Notes under the pieces: model-generated | What the model saw: the letters and a program-made list of their open reading frames with translations, nothing else | Told to the model about the DNA's origin: nothing | The model's database searches: none | In this document: piece after piece, positions 12,797-24,534 of the stretch | How positions within the stretch are numbered: position 1 is the first letter of the stretch | Layout of the letters: every line of letters begins with the position of its first letter | Translations under genes and position numbers: made by a program | Origin: Pleurotus ostreatus/Saccharomyces cerevisiae fusant | Lineage: Eukaryota; Opisthokonta | Reading direction: 5' to 3' | NCBI GenBank assembly: GCA_024196135.1 | Contig: JAMQCK010000071.1 | Location: forward strand, 1-64,000 | DNA: 64,000 nucleotides

Positions 12797-15279
12797 TTAT
12801 TGCTCTTCCTCGTCGGCGGCCTCTTCTTCATACTCGCCCTCTTCTTCGTACTGCTCTTCGTCTTCCACGCTGGCTTCCTGGTACTGCTGATACTCAGAGC
12901 TACAGGGAAATGATCGGTCAAGGTGCAAGGGGTGTGAGCGAGAGAGAACGCACATCAGGTCATGGGTGTTCGACTCGGCCTCGGAGAACTCCATCTCGTC
13001 CATGCCTTCATTGGTATACCTGGAAAACACTTAGTCAAGCTTGACACCGGCGCGCAGCTTCCAACATACCAATGCAAGAACGCGCGGCGCTTGTACATGA
13101 CGGAGAACTAGTAGACAGTTAGAACAGATGAGGACGGTATGCCAGGGTAGCGTACCGTCTCCGCGGTCCGCTGGAAAAGCTCCTGGATGGACGTCGAGTT
13201 TGCGAGGCAAGTCGCAGCCTGTGCAATGGTCGTAAGCACAAGGGCAAGGCAAATTGAATGTCAAACACCGACCTGCGTCAAACCCGCCGGTGGCACAGAC
13301 ACGAGCGACACCGACACGTTGTCCGGGATCCACCTATCACAGCTTCAGTCCCCGCTACACATAACTGATAGGCGGTCTACTTACTCAGTAAACTGCGGCG
13401 CATTCTTCACCTGCAAGTCGTGCACGGCGACCTAGTATAGACAGCCTGGTCAGCCCACGTCCCGATCACACTAGCGAACGAGGACGTACTTCAGCCTGTG
13501 GCGGGCAGAGTTAGCGTGGCAGGGGCGTGTCGGGTGTGGCTCAACTTACTTCTCGGGAGGCGACGTTGCCGCGGTAGATGGTCGCTGCGGTGAGGTAGCG
13601 GCTGGATGAAGGGTGTCGCTTAGCCACCCAGGCATGGTCTAGAGGATGAAGGATACACACCCGAACCGCGGGTCGCAAGCGACGAGGAAGTTATGGCGGT
13701 CAAAGAGGCTACAGAGCAGTCAGTCTGTGTTGACGAGACAAGAGGAGACTTGTAGACGTACGCAGACGTCAAGTCAGCAGTCGTGAGTCGCGTGTACTTC
13801 TGCGCCTCCGTGTTGAAGATCGGTGCGTACGACGGCATGAGGAAGTGCAGCTACATGAGAGGTCAGAAATGCCGCATGCTACAAAGCTTTTGGAAGCATA
13901 CTCGGGGGAACGGCACAAGATTCATGCCCAATTTGCGGAGGTCACTGTTGGGAATCAGCAGGGGATCGATTGGACACGAAGGGAGCCCTACCCATTGAGC
14001 TGACCAGGGAACCGCAGACTTGTGCTGACGCCGCACATAACACGCGAGATGAGCTGGGTTTCATGTTAGGAGTGGATGCAGAGACGAATAGAAATTGAAG
14101 TTACCTCGTTCAAGTGGGAGAACTTGGGCTGCTTGATCTTGAGAGTGCGCTCGACAATAGCGTACCTGGCGTGACGGTAAACGAGTGATTCTCAAGAGGG
14201 TACAAGCAACGCACAGCGCCTCGTTGTCGATGCAGATCGTCAGGTCACTGTTGTCAACAAGCTGGTGCATGGACAGCATGGCGTTATACGGCTCGACGAC
14301 CGTCTCCGAAACTTTGGGGGAAGGAAGGATGGAGAAGGTCGACATCATGCGGTCCGGGTATTCCTAAGCAACCATGTCAGGATGACACCCTCCGACGTGG
14401 ATGAACGCTATACCTCTCGAAGCTTGGACAGCAGGAGGGTCCCGAGACCGGCACCACTGCCACCACCAAGCGAATGCACGATCTGGAAGCCCTGCAACGC
14501 ATCGCAAGCTTCGCTCTGCTTGCGGATGACGTCCTGCATTGCGTTGAACACTCTCGTCCAAGGCGTTGACCGACTATAGGCTTACCTGAATGTTGTCAAT
14601 GATCTCAGCGCCCTCAGTGTAGACTGATCAGGGAAGGTCAGTAACGCCGCTAGCCAAGGCGTGATGCGCTCGTACATCCTTTCGCCCAGTTGTTCCCCGC
14701 TCCTACTTCGCCGTAAATGTACGAGTCGGGTCTAAACAAGGCACCCATAGGTCCATTCTTGATCTGTACGACGCTCAGCATGCCTAGTCGCGTCGCAGCT
14801 CGAGGCTCTGACCCTGTTGCAAACACCGGCCTCTAAGTCGACCTGGACGCTTCGAGGGACATACTTCGTAGGGCCAGTGGTATCAACCTCGCTGAAGTAG
14901 ACGCCGGCCTGGAGGAAGGAGTATGAGGGGAGCGCCGAGGGAAGGGAAGATCTTGGGGCGTACACGTTGCAAGTGGATGGAATCGTTCGTCGGGTCTCCT
15001 TTGTAGTGCTGCAGATCATGCGATTAGCGCGCGTCCTACGCCCAAGCTAGCCACACGACGCACCCCCTCATTGTTCAAGTTGTGCTCCTCCAGCACCTTC
15101 TGCCAGAACGCCTCCCCGACCTGATTACCTGCCTGTTCTCCTTCCTTGAGCGCGTCTACGAAACGGGATATGCGCGTCTACCGACCTGTCCAACCTGCGG
15201 AGGGCGTCAGAGGGCACTGAACGCTGCTTTCGAGGGGAGTACGCACCTGAATGTTAACAATCTCGCGCGAAAGGCCCAT
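12797..15279 (-). CDS. Divergent beta-tubulin
   Basis: The start is the ATG at 15279 ([11 protein letters not shown]). Splicing gives [18 protein letters not shown], then [20 protein letters not shown] and [19 protein letters not shown], and the GTP-binding tubulin signature GGGSGAGLG (about 14455). Next come [20 protein letters not shown], the mid-domain exons ([28 protein letters not shown]), [13 protein letters not shown], and an acidic tail rich in Glu that ends at the TAA 12797-12799. The order is that of beta-tubulin, half of the microtubule heterodimer. It is clearly divergent: three extra N-terminal residues, Val where most beta-tubulins have Cys12, and, by alignment around NSDxTxCIDNEAL, Leu at the Glu198 position and Ile at the Phe200 position; Phe167 is kept. 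About a dozen short introns are inferred. It may be a second, specialised isotype next to a conventional one elsewhere in the genome. Confidence 0.93.
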
Positions 15280-15747
15280 GATGAGAGTCGAGAGCAAGCC
15301 AAGAAACGAACACGAGCAGATCAAACTGCGAATCCGACGCGTCTCCGTCCACCATCGCCGAGGGGCGTGGGAATGACGTCACGACGTCGCTTTTCCGGCC
15401 GAATTCCTCGAGTCCGTCGTGCTCAGGAAGGCTCGCGCTGACTCCGCCTCTAACTCGAAGTGCATCATGCTGACTGCCGACTCGTCAACGTACGTGCCTT
15501 TCAGATTCAGGGTATCAAGTTGTAGCGGATGCCTCATGCCATAGTTTGCCACAACAGATGGAATGGAAGTATAGATACTATGCGTATACAAGTCGACAGA
15601 GATCTGTGAGGTTAGTTATGCATAAGCGGCACTGGGACAACATAGCGAAAGCATGGCAGGGATAGTGCTGGATGATATGTGGAAGATGCATGGGAATAGG
15701 TTGCGATCAGGATGTCCATCCGACGGCGGTGTCCATAGACCTCGAGG
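15280..15747. other. Spacer between tubulin promoter and SPT2 3' end
   Basis: About 470 bp containing the upstream region of the minus-strand tubulin gene and the 3' flank of the minus-strand SPT2 gene. It includes AT-rich words near 15590-15650. No gene or clear motif is seen. Confidence 0.5.
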
Positions 15748-17082
15748 TTAGGCCTTCCCCCGTTTCTCCTTCTCTTTCATAAGTTTACGCCGCCGCTTCT
15801 CCTCTTCGTGGCGGCGCTCCTCCTCCGCGGCCCGTTGATCCTCTTCCTTAGCGAAACGGGCGCTGCGGGGTCATGAGTATGGACAAAGAAGGGATCAGGA
15901 TGAAGGAGACATACCTAAGCTTCTCCTCGCGTTCGACAGCCATCGCGTCCGCCTCCATGTCGTCGTCGCTTTCAACGTCCCGATTGACGTACCGACCACG
16001 ATCCTTGCCAAATAGCCGCCAGATTTCTTCTTGCACGTTGAGAGGGTCTTCGTCATCAAAGGGACGTCTCTTGCGAGGCTTGCGGTACTCGTCGGGCTCG
16101 GAGTCGTATTCAGAATGAGCAGGCGAGCGTGGGCGCTTGCTGGGCTTCTGCCCTTGTCGCGCTGCAGAGCTGGTGGAGGATTTCTGTTGACCGGCGCGCG
16201 GCGCTGACAAAGACTTCGAGGACGTAGACTGGGAGGGTGGTAGAGATGACATAGACTTCTTTCCAGATAAGGAGGCATCTTGAGTGGCAATTGATCAGTG
16301 GCAAGGACGAGAAAACAAGAATGTGGCAACTCACGAGATGCTGACCCCGAGCCCCGCGCGTCCTTGCCCGACCCAAACCAGTCGTTGAAGTGGCGCGCGT
16401 CCTCGCCATTGAGCGTGTGTGGCTGCTGCTTCGCCTCGATGATCTCCGAGGTCGTGCGCGTGTCCCGCTTGTTCTGATACACCTTGGTCAGCCCGATCGG
16501 CGTTGCCAGCAGCCTCTGCTTCGTCGACATGCCCGGCGGGCCCGCGGCGTCTCCATTGTCCACAATATCCATCGCGCCACCGGGCAGCCGGGCGCCATAT
16601 TTGCTGTACCCGGCGCCCTTCTTCGTGCTCTTCGGCAGCCCGTACGCTTTCCGCAGCTCGGCCTGCATCTTGCGCTCGCGCTTCTCCTCGCGAGTCAGTG
16701 GCACGGCGGAGGACGCGCGGGAGGAGCTCGCGCCGTCCTCGTCCTCCTCGATGAGTCGTTGGCGCTTGGTCGTGCTTGTGCCGCGCTTCAGCCCATGGAG
16801 GACCTGCTCGCGCGCCTCCTCTTCCCGCCGTCGCCGGGCAGCCTCCTTAGCCGCCTGCTCCTCCTCCTGGCGCTGGCGGCGCTCCTGCTCGCGGCGCTCC
16901 TCGTTAAGCTTGCGCTGGATCCGCTGCTTCTCGAGGTCCCGCTCCTTCCGCGCGCGCTCCTCCTCTTGCTTCCGCTTCTCCGCCTCCTTGCGCTTGCGCT
17001 CTGCGAGCACGGCCTGTACCTGGTTTTCGGCCTGCTGCGTCTGTGTATGCGCTAGTTGAAGGAGATCCGCAAAGCTGGTCAT
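15748..17082 (-). CDS. SPT2: SPT2 family chromatin protein
   Basis: Three exons (17082-16335, 16278-15915, 15862-15748) join in phase to 408 residues; both introns (56 and 52 nt) have GT-AG ends. The N-terminal part (residues about 1-115) is a long basic/acidic charged helix with RKRKEAEKRKQEEERARKER. The middle carries LPLTREEKRERK-type text and a globular patch (KQRLLATPIGLTKVYQNKR). The C-terminal part has the SPT2 signature: PRSPAHSEYDSEPDEYRKPR followed by EEIWRLFGKDRGRYV, an acidic stretch and a Lys/Arg/Glu-rich end. SPT2 proteins bind histone H3-H4 and DNA and act in the nucleus during transcription and replication. The frame on the opposite strand (16390-17055) is a shadow of this charged repeat. 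Confidence 0.92.
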
Positions 17083-18961
17083 CGTGCCGGACCAAGAAAG
17101 CGAGGGTGGCCAATAAGTGGCGTGGAGGGTGAAAGGAAGAGGTGTGGACGGCAGTGCGCGGGCCCGTGCTATGACCGTCGAGAGAAGAATAGGGCCATCG
17201 GCAGTTGCCGCGCTTGGACAGGGGCACCGTGAATGCCGTTCGGCAACATGTCAAGTTGCTCAGTTCGGACTGGCTTTCATTGTTATCGGCCTCCCCTCTT
17301 TCACTGCTTCTGTTATGGCAATAATCAGGACGTGGATCGTCGAAGCCTGCGGCGCTCGGTAATCATGAATTCGGGATCATCTCCTAATGAATACACAAGT
17401 ACAGTGGTACAGTATTTTAGGCAGCCATTGTCGGTTCCCTGGGTGCGAGCCTACGAATGTACGGTAATCACCGTACTTGCATAATGCTATGTCGCACGTT
17501 CGGGCGCCCTAATCCTTCGGAAGAAAGGCACGAGCCGAACATAGGTCCAAACAGAACGGTCGCGCAAAACTGCAACGAGTCAGCGATTGCATGGACGATG
17601 CAGCTGGTGAAGGATGAAAGCCTCAGCCTCGCCTTTATCTCTACAGCGTCACCCACTGCCGAGCTGAACTGCAGCATGTGCAACAGGAACAAGACGTCCT
17701 CCAAAAGAGGAATCAATACAACGGGGTGACTTGTTTTACCAGGGTTTTCTTCGTCGGCCACAAAGCGAAAGGGGGTACAAACTCTCATAGAGCATACTCG
17801 CTGAATTAAGTCGGTGACAGAATCGAATAGACGACGAAGAGGGTCAGGGCGTAGAAAAGCATGTCGGATCTCTTAGGTGATCCTGCGTCCTCAGTCCTCA
17901 ACCAGAGGAAGGACCATCAGCAAAGATTGTTTTACAGCATCCACTTTGTCTACGACGTTTGTCTGGACCGTCCTTCCTTGAGGTGCATCAGGATGCGGAG
18001 GAAAAACAGTAATTGGACGCCGATGATTGTGATTGTATCGGAAGAGAAAATGTGCGTTTTGTGGACGCCTTCGGCGATTGCCGAAACTTCAGTGGCGTCA
18101 AGTGGCGTCGCTTCTGAACTTCAACCGTGACCTTGACTTCAAGATCTGCCAACCATTTCGTCTTGCATCGCACCAGGAGACACATACCCGAACCCATTCT
18201 TTATAGAGGAGACGTGGTCCCTTCCCCTTCGTAAGTGGTCCTTGACCTTACCGACCCCAGTTCTCATTGACGTACTCGGTCACTATTTCCCGTGTCTTTC
18301 CTCTGAATGACCTTTATCCTACAGTAGGGCAGGATCAAGGAAACTTACTGATGATGAAGGCGGCTGACACCTTTCCGGGATAGCACGTAAGTAGAGCACT
18401 GTACGTCTTGCAAGTCGGCTTGGGGCTCTTCTATGCCGCTATGATCAGGACACCCATCGATGGCACTGGCTACTGGCTTTGGCTGCCTCTGAGGATGTGG
18501 TCCGGTCCAGATCGTCCCATGGGCTCCCATGGGTTGCTCAATTGAACCTATCCTCACGTGCTGGCCATTGTTCTCTCGCCGCGGGTGGTCGAAGATTGAT
18601 TGACGTCAACCGGCGGCATTTGCGGGTTATCTGGCGGTCCGCAGATCCGCGTCGGCGCTTCAGAGTCTACCGTGTACCCTCCAACTTTTGCTGAGCACCC
18701 GCCTATCAGCCTCGCCATGGACGATCGTACTCAATTATACGGGAACGACCTGCACCTGTCGGCCGAACAACATGATTGCCGAGAGAGCAGGAGGCGCGCA
18801 GTGACCTCAAGCAGCAGCTGGCAGGTCTTCTCTTTACAACTCACGAAGTATCAAATATCGGCACCCCGGATCTAAGTAGAAGAGGGCCCCTCGAGCGGTA
18901 TTCGCGCCGTCTTCCCTCACGCGCGCACCGTTCTTGCTTTTCACGACCACTCACGAACGCC
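17083..18961. other. Long gap with possible remnants of a membrane protein gene
   Basis: About 1.9 kb without a confident gene. Minus-strand pieces are faintly protein-like: near 17790-17520 (LLEDVLFLLHMLQFSSAVGD), near 18060-17950 (a hydrophobic segment, TITIIGVQLLFFLRILMHLK, ending in a TAG) and near 18450-18350 (CSTYVLSRKGVSAFII). Together they recall the multi-pass integral membrane proteins common in Agaricomycetes, but the pieces cannot be joined with consistent splice sites. I read this as a possible decayed membrane gene plus the promoter of the MFS gene at 18962. Confidence 0.3.
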
Positions 18962-20948
18962 ATGACCGCGACCGCCGTCGACGAGGAGACTCCCCTGCTG
19001 CAGGTCGGCGCCCCCAAGCGCACCCCACTCGACTTCGGCCAGCTCTCCATCGTACTCTTCCTGCAGCTCGCCGAGCCGCTGACGAGTCAGGTCATCTACC
19101 CATTCACGCCCCAGGTGCGTCCTTTCCGCCGCGCATCGTTCCTCACTGACCAGTCCCCAGCTCATTCGGGACATTGGGATCACGAACGGCGACGAGACGA
19201 AGGTCGGACACTATGTCGGGCTTCTGGTGCGTAGCTTGTTGCGCGCGATCACTCGGCCTCACTGACTGATACCCGTGGACAGCAATCCCTGTTCTTCCTC
19301 ACGCAGGCCATGACTGTACTGCACTGGAGTCGGACCTCGGATCGCGTAGGACGCAAGCCTGTCATCCTCATCGGGCTACTCGGCCTATCCCTCTCCATGT
19401 ACTGCTTCGGACTTTCGAAAACGTTCCTCGGTCTGGTATTGAGGTACGCACCACGCCCACCATACCCCATTGCCCTCCTGACAAGCTCGCTCGTTTCAGT
19501 CGGGGACTCAACGGTGCACTGAGTGCGTACGCCATCTCACATGATTCCCCCGTGACTAACTCGTCGCAGACGGGAACATTGGCGTGATCAAGAGGTACCG
19601 TGTACTCCCTGGAAGGTTCTGTATCTCGCGACTGACCTATCGCTAGTATGATGGCCGAAATGACCGACGAGACGAACATCGCAGTGGTAAGTCGGCCCGC
19701 TTTCAGTTAGATGTATCTTACCCGGTTCAGGCGTATGCCTACATGCCGATAGCCTGGTCTACAGGTGGTACTCTCGGTCCCAGTACGTAGCCCTTAACCG
19801 CTTCGTCGCCACCTGCTGACCTCGCGACAGTTATCGGAGGCGCACTCTCACACCCCGCCGAACAATTCCCTTCCGTCTTCGGGCGCTTCCAGTTATTGAA
19901 GGAGTACCCGTACTTCCTTCCCTGCGCCGTCCCCGCGACCTTCTCCGCCATCGCCTGGATTGTGGTGTACTTCCACCTCAAGGAAACCTCGAAGGCGACT
20001 CAGACATGGGGAGAGTACCTCGGGCTCCCCCGCAAGAGCAAGGGCATCCTCATCGACGCGCCCAAGCCTGTCGATGACATCCCCGAGAGCGAGCGACCTG
20101 TTCCCCTGAATAAGCTGATCATCCCCCGCGTCATTATTGCCGGGATGAACTACGCTTTCCTCTCCCTCGTAGATATTGCGTATCGCGCGATTCAGCCGCT
20201 ATTTTTCTCTACGCCCATTGAGCTTGGTGCGTGCGTCCCGAATTCTCTCTGATCACCGCTGACAAGCATAGGTGGTCTTGGGCTTCCACCGGCCCACATT
20301 GGTTCAATCCTTTCGGTGTTCGGAATTTTGAATGGTATCTTCCAGGCAAGCTGCGTCCCTTGGCTATGCTCCGGAGGACTGACACCCTCTAGATCTTCTT
20401 CTTCGCTAGGATCCATGATCACTTCGGCTCGAAGAAGACGTTCATCGCTGGCATCGCCGCCAGCATCCCAATCATCATGTTGTTCCCTCTAATGAGCTTG
20501 TACGCTAAGGCCGAGGGGTACTCTGCCATGGTCTGGGTGTTCGTTGGATTGCAGATCGTGCTGTCTCTTCTCATCAGTCTGTCTTATGGTGAGTCTCTGC
20601 AAGTATCAGCTTCGCAGTCACTGGGGAACTGACTCTTGTACAGGCGCCGTGTTCATCTTCATCTCGGCAGCATCGCCAAATCGCGCAAGTTTGGGCGCGA
20701 CCAAGTACGTATCCCGTTCCCTCGTCCCTAAGAGCTCTGAGTGCTTACGCCTCCCCAGCGGCCTCTGCCAGATGTCCGTCTCCATCATGCGCGCCATCGG
20801 GCCAGCAGCCGCGAACTCGCTGTTCTCGTTGTCCATAAAGCACAATTACCTCGGTGGGTGGATGGTATACTACGTGCTGCTCGGCACGAGCGTTGTATCG
20901 CTGTACGTCGCGTCGTTGTTGCCGGCGCGCGCGTGGACGTCGAAGTAG
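18962..20948 (+). CDS. Major facilitator superfamily transporter
   Basis: The start is the ATG at 18962 (MTATAVDEETPLLQ, an acidic dileucine-type N-terminus common in vacuolar MFS proteins). Exons then encode twelve predicted membrane helices, beginning LSIVLFLQLAEPLTSQVIYP. The motif-A loop after helix 2 reads SDRVGRKPVILIG, and GALNGNIGVIKSMMAEMTDE and YMPIAWSTGGTLGPIIGGAL follow. A central cytoplasmic loop with GLPRKSKGILIDAPKPVDDI precedes the second six-helix half, which ends at a TAG (20946-20948). About nine introns of roughly 50 nt are inferred; the acceptor after FTPQ and the donors near 19499 and 19680 have clear consensus. The arrangement resembles the fungal group related to plant zinc-induced facilitators; the substrate cannot be told from sequence. 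Confidence 0.93.
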
Positions 20949-21475
20949 ATTTTCCTTAGGGACGGACGGATGAGTGGCGGTCATGCTAGTGTAGCATAAT
21001 GTCTCGCGTACTACTTGTGTATCGAGTAGGAGATCACAAAATTCATAGATTGGTCGCCACATGCTTTGACGACCCATGCCTTCAGCCAACAGTGAAAGCG
21101 TCTTTACCGCCATAAAAGAAAAGCAGTGAGAGGGGATGACTTTGAGCGCCACCGAAGCTGACAGAAGCCAGTTCGTAGAGGTCAGGCAAGGAACGCAGTT
21201 TTCGTGTCCATCGAGCATTCATTTTGAAGTCCGTATACAGACCCCATAAGACAGCAAATAAATACAGCAAACAACATTGAATAGACGATAGATAACGCGA
21301 TGAAATGTCCTTCATTTTGCTTCCCTCTAAAATCCCTATACTTCCTTACTGGCCCATCTTGCAGCGCGTCCCTTCGTCCATCTTGAAAGGATTGGGTCGT
21401 CGGTCCCGGTCACTGCCTATGCCACCGGACAGTGGCGCACCCGCCGGTCGATAGCCTATCCTGCCGCACAATGGC
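20949..21475. other. Convergent 3' region
   Basis: Two genes end towards each other here (MFS transporter at 20948, RRM protein at 21476). The stretch is AT-rich around 21220-21330, including runs such as AATAAATAC, and looks like two 3' untranslated regions. No gene is supported. Confidence 0.6.
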
Positions 21476-22805
21476 CTACTGCTCCATCTTGAAGCGTTTC
21501 CTCGGCCCGTCCACGTTGTTCCCTGCGTTCGCCGCAGCGCCACCCATGAACGCCGGATTGAAGTGCCCCTGCATGCCAAAGCCGCCCCGGCCCATAGCAC
21601 CACCTACAACATCATTCACAGGTAAGAACATACTGGCCAGTCACGGTAATCTAGGAAGCCATACCCATGCCGCCGCCCATCATGCCTCCGCGACCCATCA
21701 TGCCGCCGCCGCGCCCGCCCATGCCCCCGCGCCCGTTGAACCCGCCGCCCATGCCCATCATGTTCGCCATGCCCATCATGTTGGCCATCATGTTCATGGG
21801 GGGCATGCCCATGGGCGCCATCCCGCCGACGGGGGGCATATTGGGGGCGACCATGCCGCCGCGCATCATGTTGCCGCGCATGTTCCCGCCACCCATGTTG
21901 CCGCCGCGGAAGTTGCCGCGGACGCCGCCTTGACGGAGCTCGCGAGGGGGAGGCTCTGCGAGGGAGGGTGAGGTGATTGTGGCACGCGATGAATCGAGGG
22001 CGAGCGTACCTTTGGGAAGGGTGCGGAACGGATTGCCTTGTGCAGAAGAGGTGAACGACGCATTGGCGCGCCGGTTCTGGAAGTCACTGAGAAGGAGAAG
22101 GATTATCAGTGTCCATCCGTGAAGTACGTGGCGAGGGTACGCACTTGTTGTCGAACCAGTTCTTGATAGCCGCAGCGTTCTCATGGCTTCCACACTCGAT
22201 ATATGCGATCCTGGTATACGATCAGGCGGGGGGAACACGATCGAGACGCATATATGCGCACCCTTTGCTCTTCCCGTTGACCTTATGCTCCGAGAAAGTG
22301 ATATACTTGTGGTCGATGTTCACCCCAACGTTGAGCGCGACTTGACGCAGGTCCTCGTCGGTCGTCCACTGCACGAGGGTCAGCATATATGCTATGAAAC
22401 CGAAGTCGCCACACACCCATTGCAGATCTCCGATGTAGAGCGCGTCGTTCGCGCCCCCTCCCGAGTTGTTACCCATGCCGGGGATCTGGCTGGGGGTATT
22501 CGACGTCTGGACGCCGCTGGGGATCTGCTGGGGGGTCTGTTCGCGCTTGACGGCGGACTGGTCACTGGATTGGTTGTCTGTGGCGCTGTCGTCGTCGCGG
22601 GGACGCTTCTCGCCCGTCTGGGGCGGCGTGTCATTGACGACTGACTGCACTTGCTGCTCTTCCTTCATGGCAAACTGGTCTGTGCCGTTGTTCTGTTGCT
22701 CATTAGCTGCCACGATCACTGATACGCGAGGGGGACACGCACCTCCGGCTGGTGGACACTGTAACTGATGTCCTCTCCATAGATATCGAAATCGTCTGAA
22801 GGCAT
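21476..22805 (-). CDS. RRM protein, CPSF6/7-like 3'-end processing factor
   Basis: The start is the ATG at 22805 ([20 protein letters not shown]), followed by an exon with [16 protein letters not shown] and a bipartite-like basic patch (GEKRPRDDD). A single RRM follows: ALYIGDLQW (RNP2), [20 protein letters not shown], then [20 protein letters not shown] (RNP1-like) and [14 protein letters not shown]. The C-terminal half is Pro/Met/Gly-rich with repeated MGM and RGG-type motifs, and the end reads [10 protein letters not shown] before a TAG at 21476-21478. An acidic N-terminus with one RRM and a Pro/Gly-rich tail ending in a basic patch matches the large subunit of cleavage factor I (CPSF6/7), which selects poly(A) sites in the nucleus. 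Other single-RRM, glycine-rich proteins are possible. Poly(A) polymerase lies 2.2 kb away, but such proximity is not normally meaningful in fungi. Confidence 0.8.
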
Positions 22806-23339
22806 GGTGGTGATGCTGGGCGCTTAAGCGAGCTGGGGCTTGCAAATGGTCAAAGGTCTTGTTCTAGAAAAGGGCGAACGGTAGAGCAGTTGAGCAAGCA
22901 GGGAATAACATTCAGAAGGGGATTACAAAACAGGGAGATCTACTGCGTCAGCGTAAACAGGAAAAGGCGCCCTTACATGCAGGTTATGATACACAGGATG
23001 GCGCTTGTACAGATTGAGACAATACACAGGAATTAGGGTAAGACAGCGGTCACAGGGCTTCGGGGGGACAACAATGCAGAGCTATACGCGATTCTTTGAG
23101 GGGATGCCCGGGGCAGATGGACGTTGAGAACAAGCCGGATTGTTTGGTGCTGTTGATGGAACGCGGAAGAAGAATGGACGCGACTATATTCCCACGGTTC
23201 AGCACAACAATATTTACCGCTCGAGGGTCTACGTCCATAAGTAAAGTCGTGGGTAGAGGTAATACAGTTACATGCAGCGCGTACAATGGATACGATAGTA
23301 GATACATAGATATGGCTCGCGGAGGGGGATAGATACTAC
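22806..23339. other. Intergenic spacer
   Basis: Promoter side of the RRM gene and 3' flank of the LPMO-like gene, both on the minus strand. The 23150-23330 part is AT-richer, with TATTTACC and ATACATAGATATGG words. No gene or distinctive motif is seen. Confidence 0.5.
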
Positions 23340-24534
23340 TCATACAGCACTGGATAGCCCGAAGCTTCGAACGACAGAAGAGAGCCGTCGCCGCCAGACG
23401 GACGATGTCCGGTGCTGAGCGACGAGACGGCACTTCTGGTATGTCGATGCGTCTGTTCCAGCAGAGGGATCAGTACCAGCTGACGAAGAGGGGTCTGAAC
23501 CAGCAGACGCGGTAGGGTACGAGCCGATGCCCGAGGTGCGCGAAGTGCCAGCGCCTGCGCCAGCAGTATACGTGGACGACGTGTCTGTATCCGTGGTTGA
23601 ATAAGAGGGAACCGTCATCGGGGTGGAAGAGGGAGTGCGCGTGGATGTGGCCGCAATCGAGTGGCTTGTGGAAGTGGTAGCATCGACGGTCGACTCACCG
23701 GAGCCAGTGCTTGAGCTACCGTCGGAGGAACCACTGCTACCGGAGGAAGAGCCGCCGCTGGAGCTGGAGACGGGGCCGCAGTCGCCTGTGGGGTTGCCGA
23801 GCTTGCTGTCCCCGTCTTCCCGTTCGACCTGGTCGCCCAGGCTGGGGTAGAGGACATCCACGCCCTCGGCGACGGTACAGGAATTGACGCCACTAAGCTG
23901 CGCCACAAAGACATCAGGATAGCTGTCGAGCCCGGAGCCACCGTCTTCAATCGTGATCAAGGCGCTGGTGAACACGTTAGGATGAACGAACACTGGCCGG
24001 ACCGGTGGACGTACCAGTTCATGTAGAACTCCCGGTTCCCAATCTGGTTGTTCCAAGTCCAAGCGAAGACCCTAGTGCCAGAGGATACGTCGGAGGGGAT
24101 ATCGACGCTGAGCTTGTCGGGACCTGCGGTGGGGCATCCGCCTTCAAAGGACTTGATGACTTTGAACGAGGCACCGTCGTCTTCGGATATGGAAAGCTGG
24201 CAGGAACCACCTCCATGGTTGGCACTTCCTTCAATGCTGCACCCATCTCGTCAGCATGCTCCTCGCGCAATGAGGGTGAGCGAACGAACGTGACCGTCTG
24301 GGAAGAGCCAGCTTTCCAAGTTGCCACAGGGTCCTTCCCGGACGTATCGTCCAAGTAACCCTTGCACGGATAGTTGGACCCATCGGACGTGAGAGGGCTC
24401 GTCATGTCGTAGTCAGCGTTCGTGGCGTACTTGTTGTACTGGCTGCGTAAGGGGGGCGGGTCGGACATCATCATGTGCGCACGGACGACGCTGCTCTGCA
24501 GGGCCGCAAGGGCGAGGGCGAATAATGCCAGCAT
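23340..24534 (-). CDS. AA11-like lytic polysaccharide monooxygenase, secreted
   Basis: Exons 24534-24290, 24236-24015 and 23964-23340 join in phase to 363 residues. A signal peptide ([19 protein letters not shown]) would leave an N-terminal His ([15 protein letters not shown]), the copper-brace histidine. The second histidine lies in [12 protein letters not shown], and [13 protein letters not shown] supplies the conserved segment close to the axial residue. A Cys-containing region ([15 protein letters not shown]) ends the catalytic domain. It is followed by a Ser/Thr/Gly-rich linker of about 120 residues and a short basic tail ([17 protein letters not shown]) in place of a carbohydrate-binding module. 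These features match AA11 and related copper oxidases that cleave chitin or other polysaccharides outside the cell. The first donor is GTTCGT, unusual but giving the only consistent phase. It shares a 497-bp divergent spacer with poly(A) polymerase. Confidence 0.82.

Noticed and set aside
16390..17055. 221-codon plus-strand Leu/Arg-rich frame
   Set aside because: Antisense shadow of the charged SPT2 repeat region; no start context, domain or splice sites.
21667..21933. Met/Pro-rich plus-strand frame
   Set aside because: Antisense of the Met/Gly/Pro-rich repeat tail of the RRM protein.
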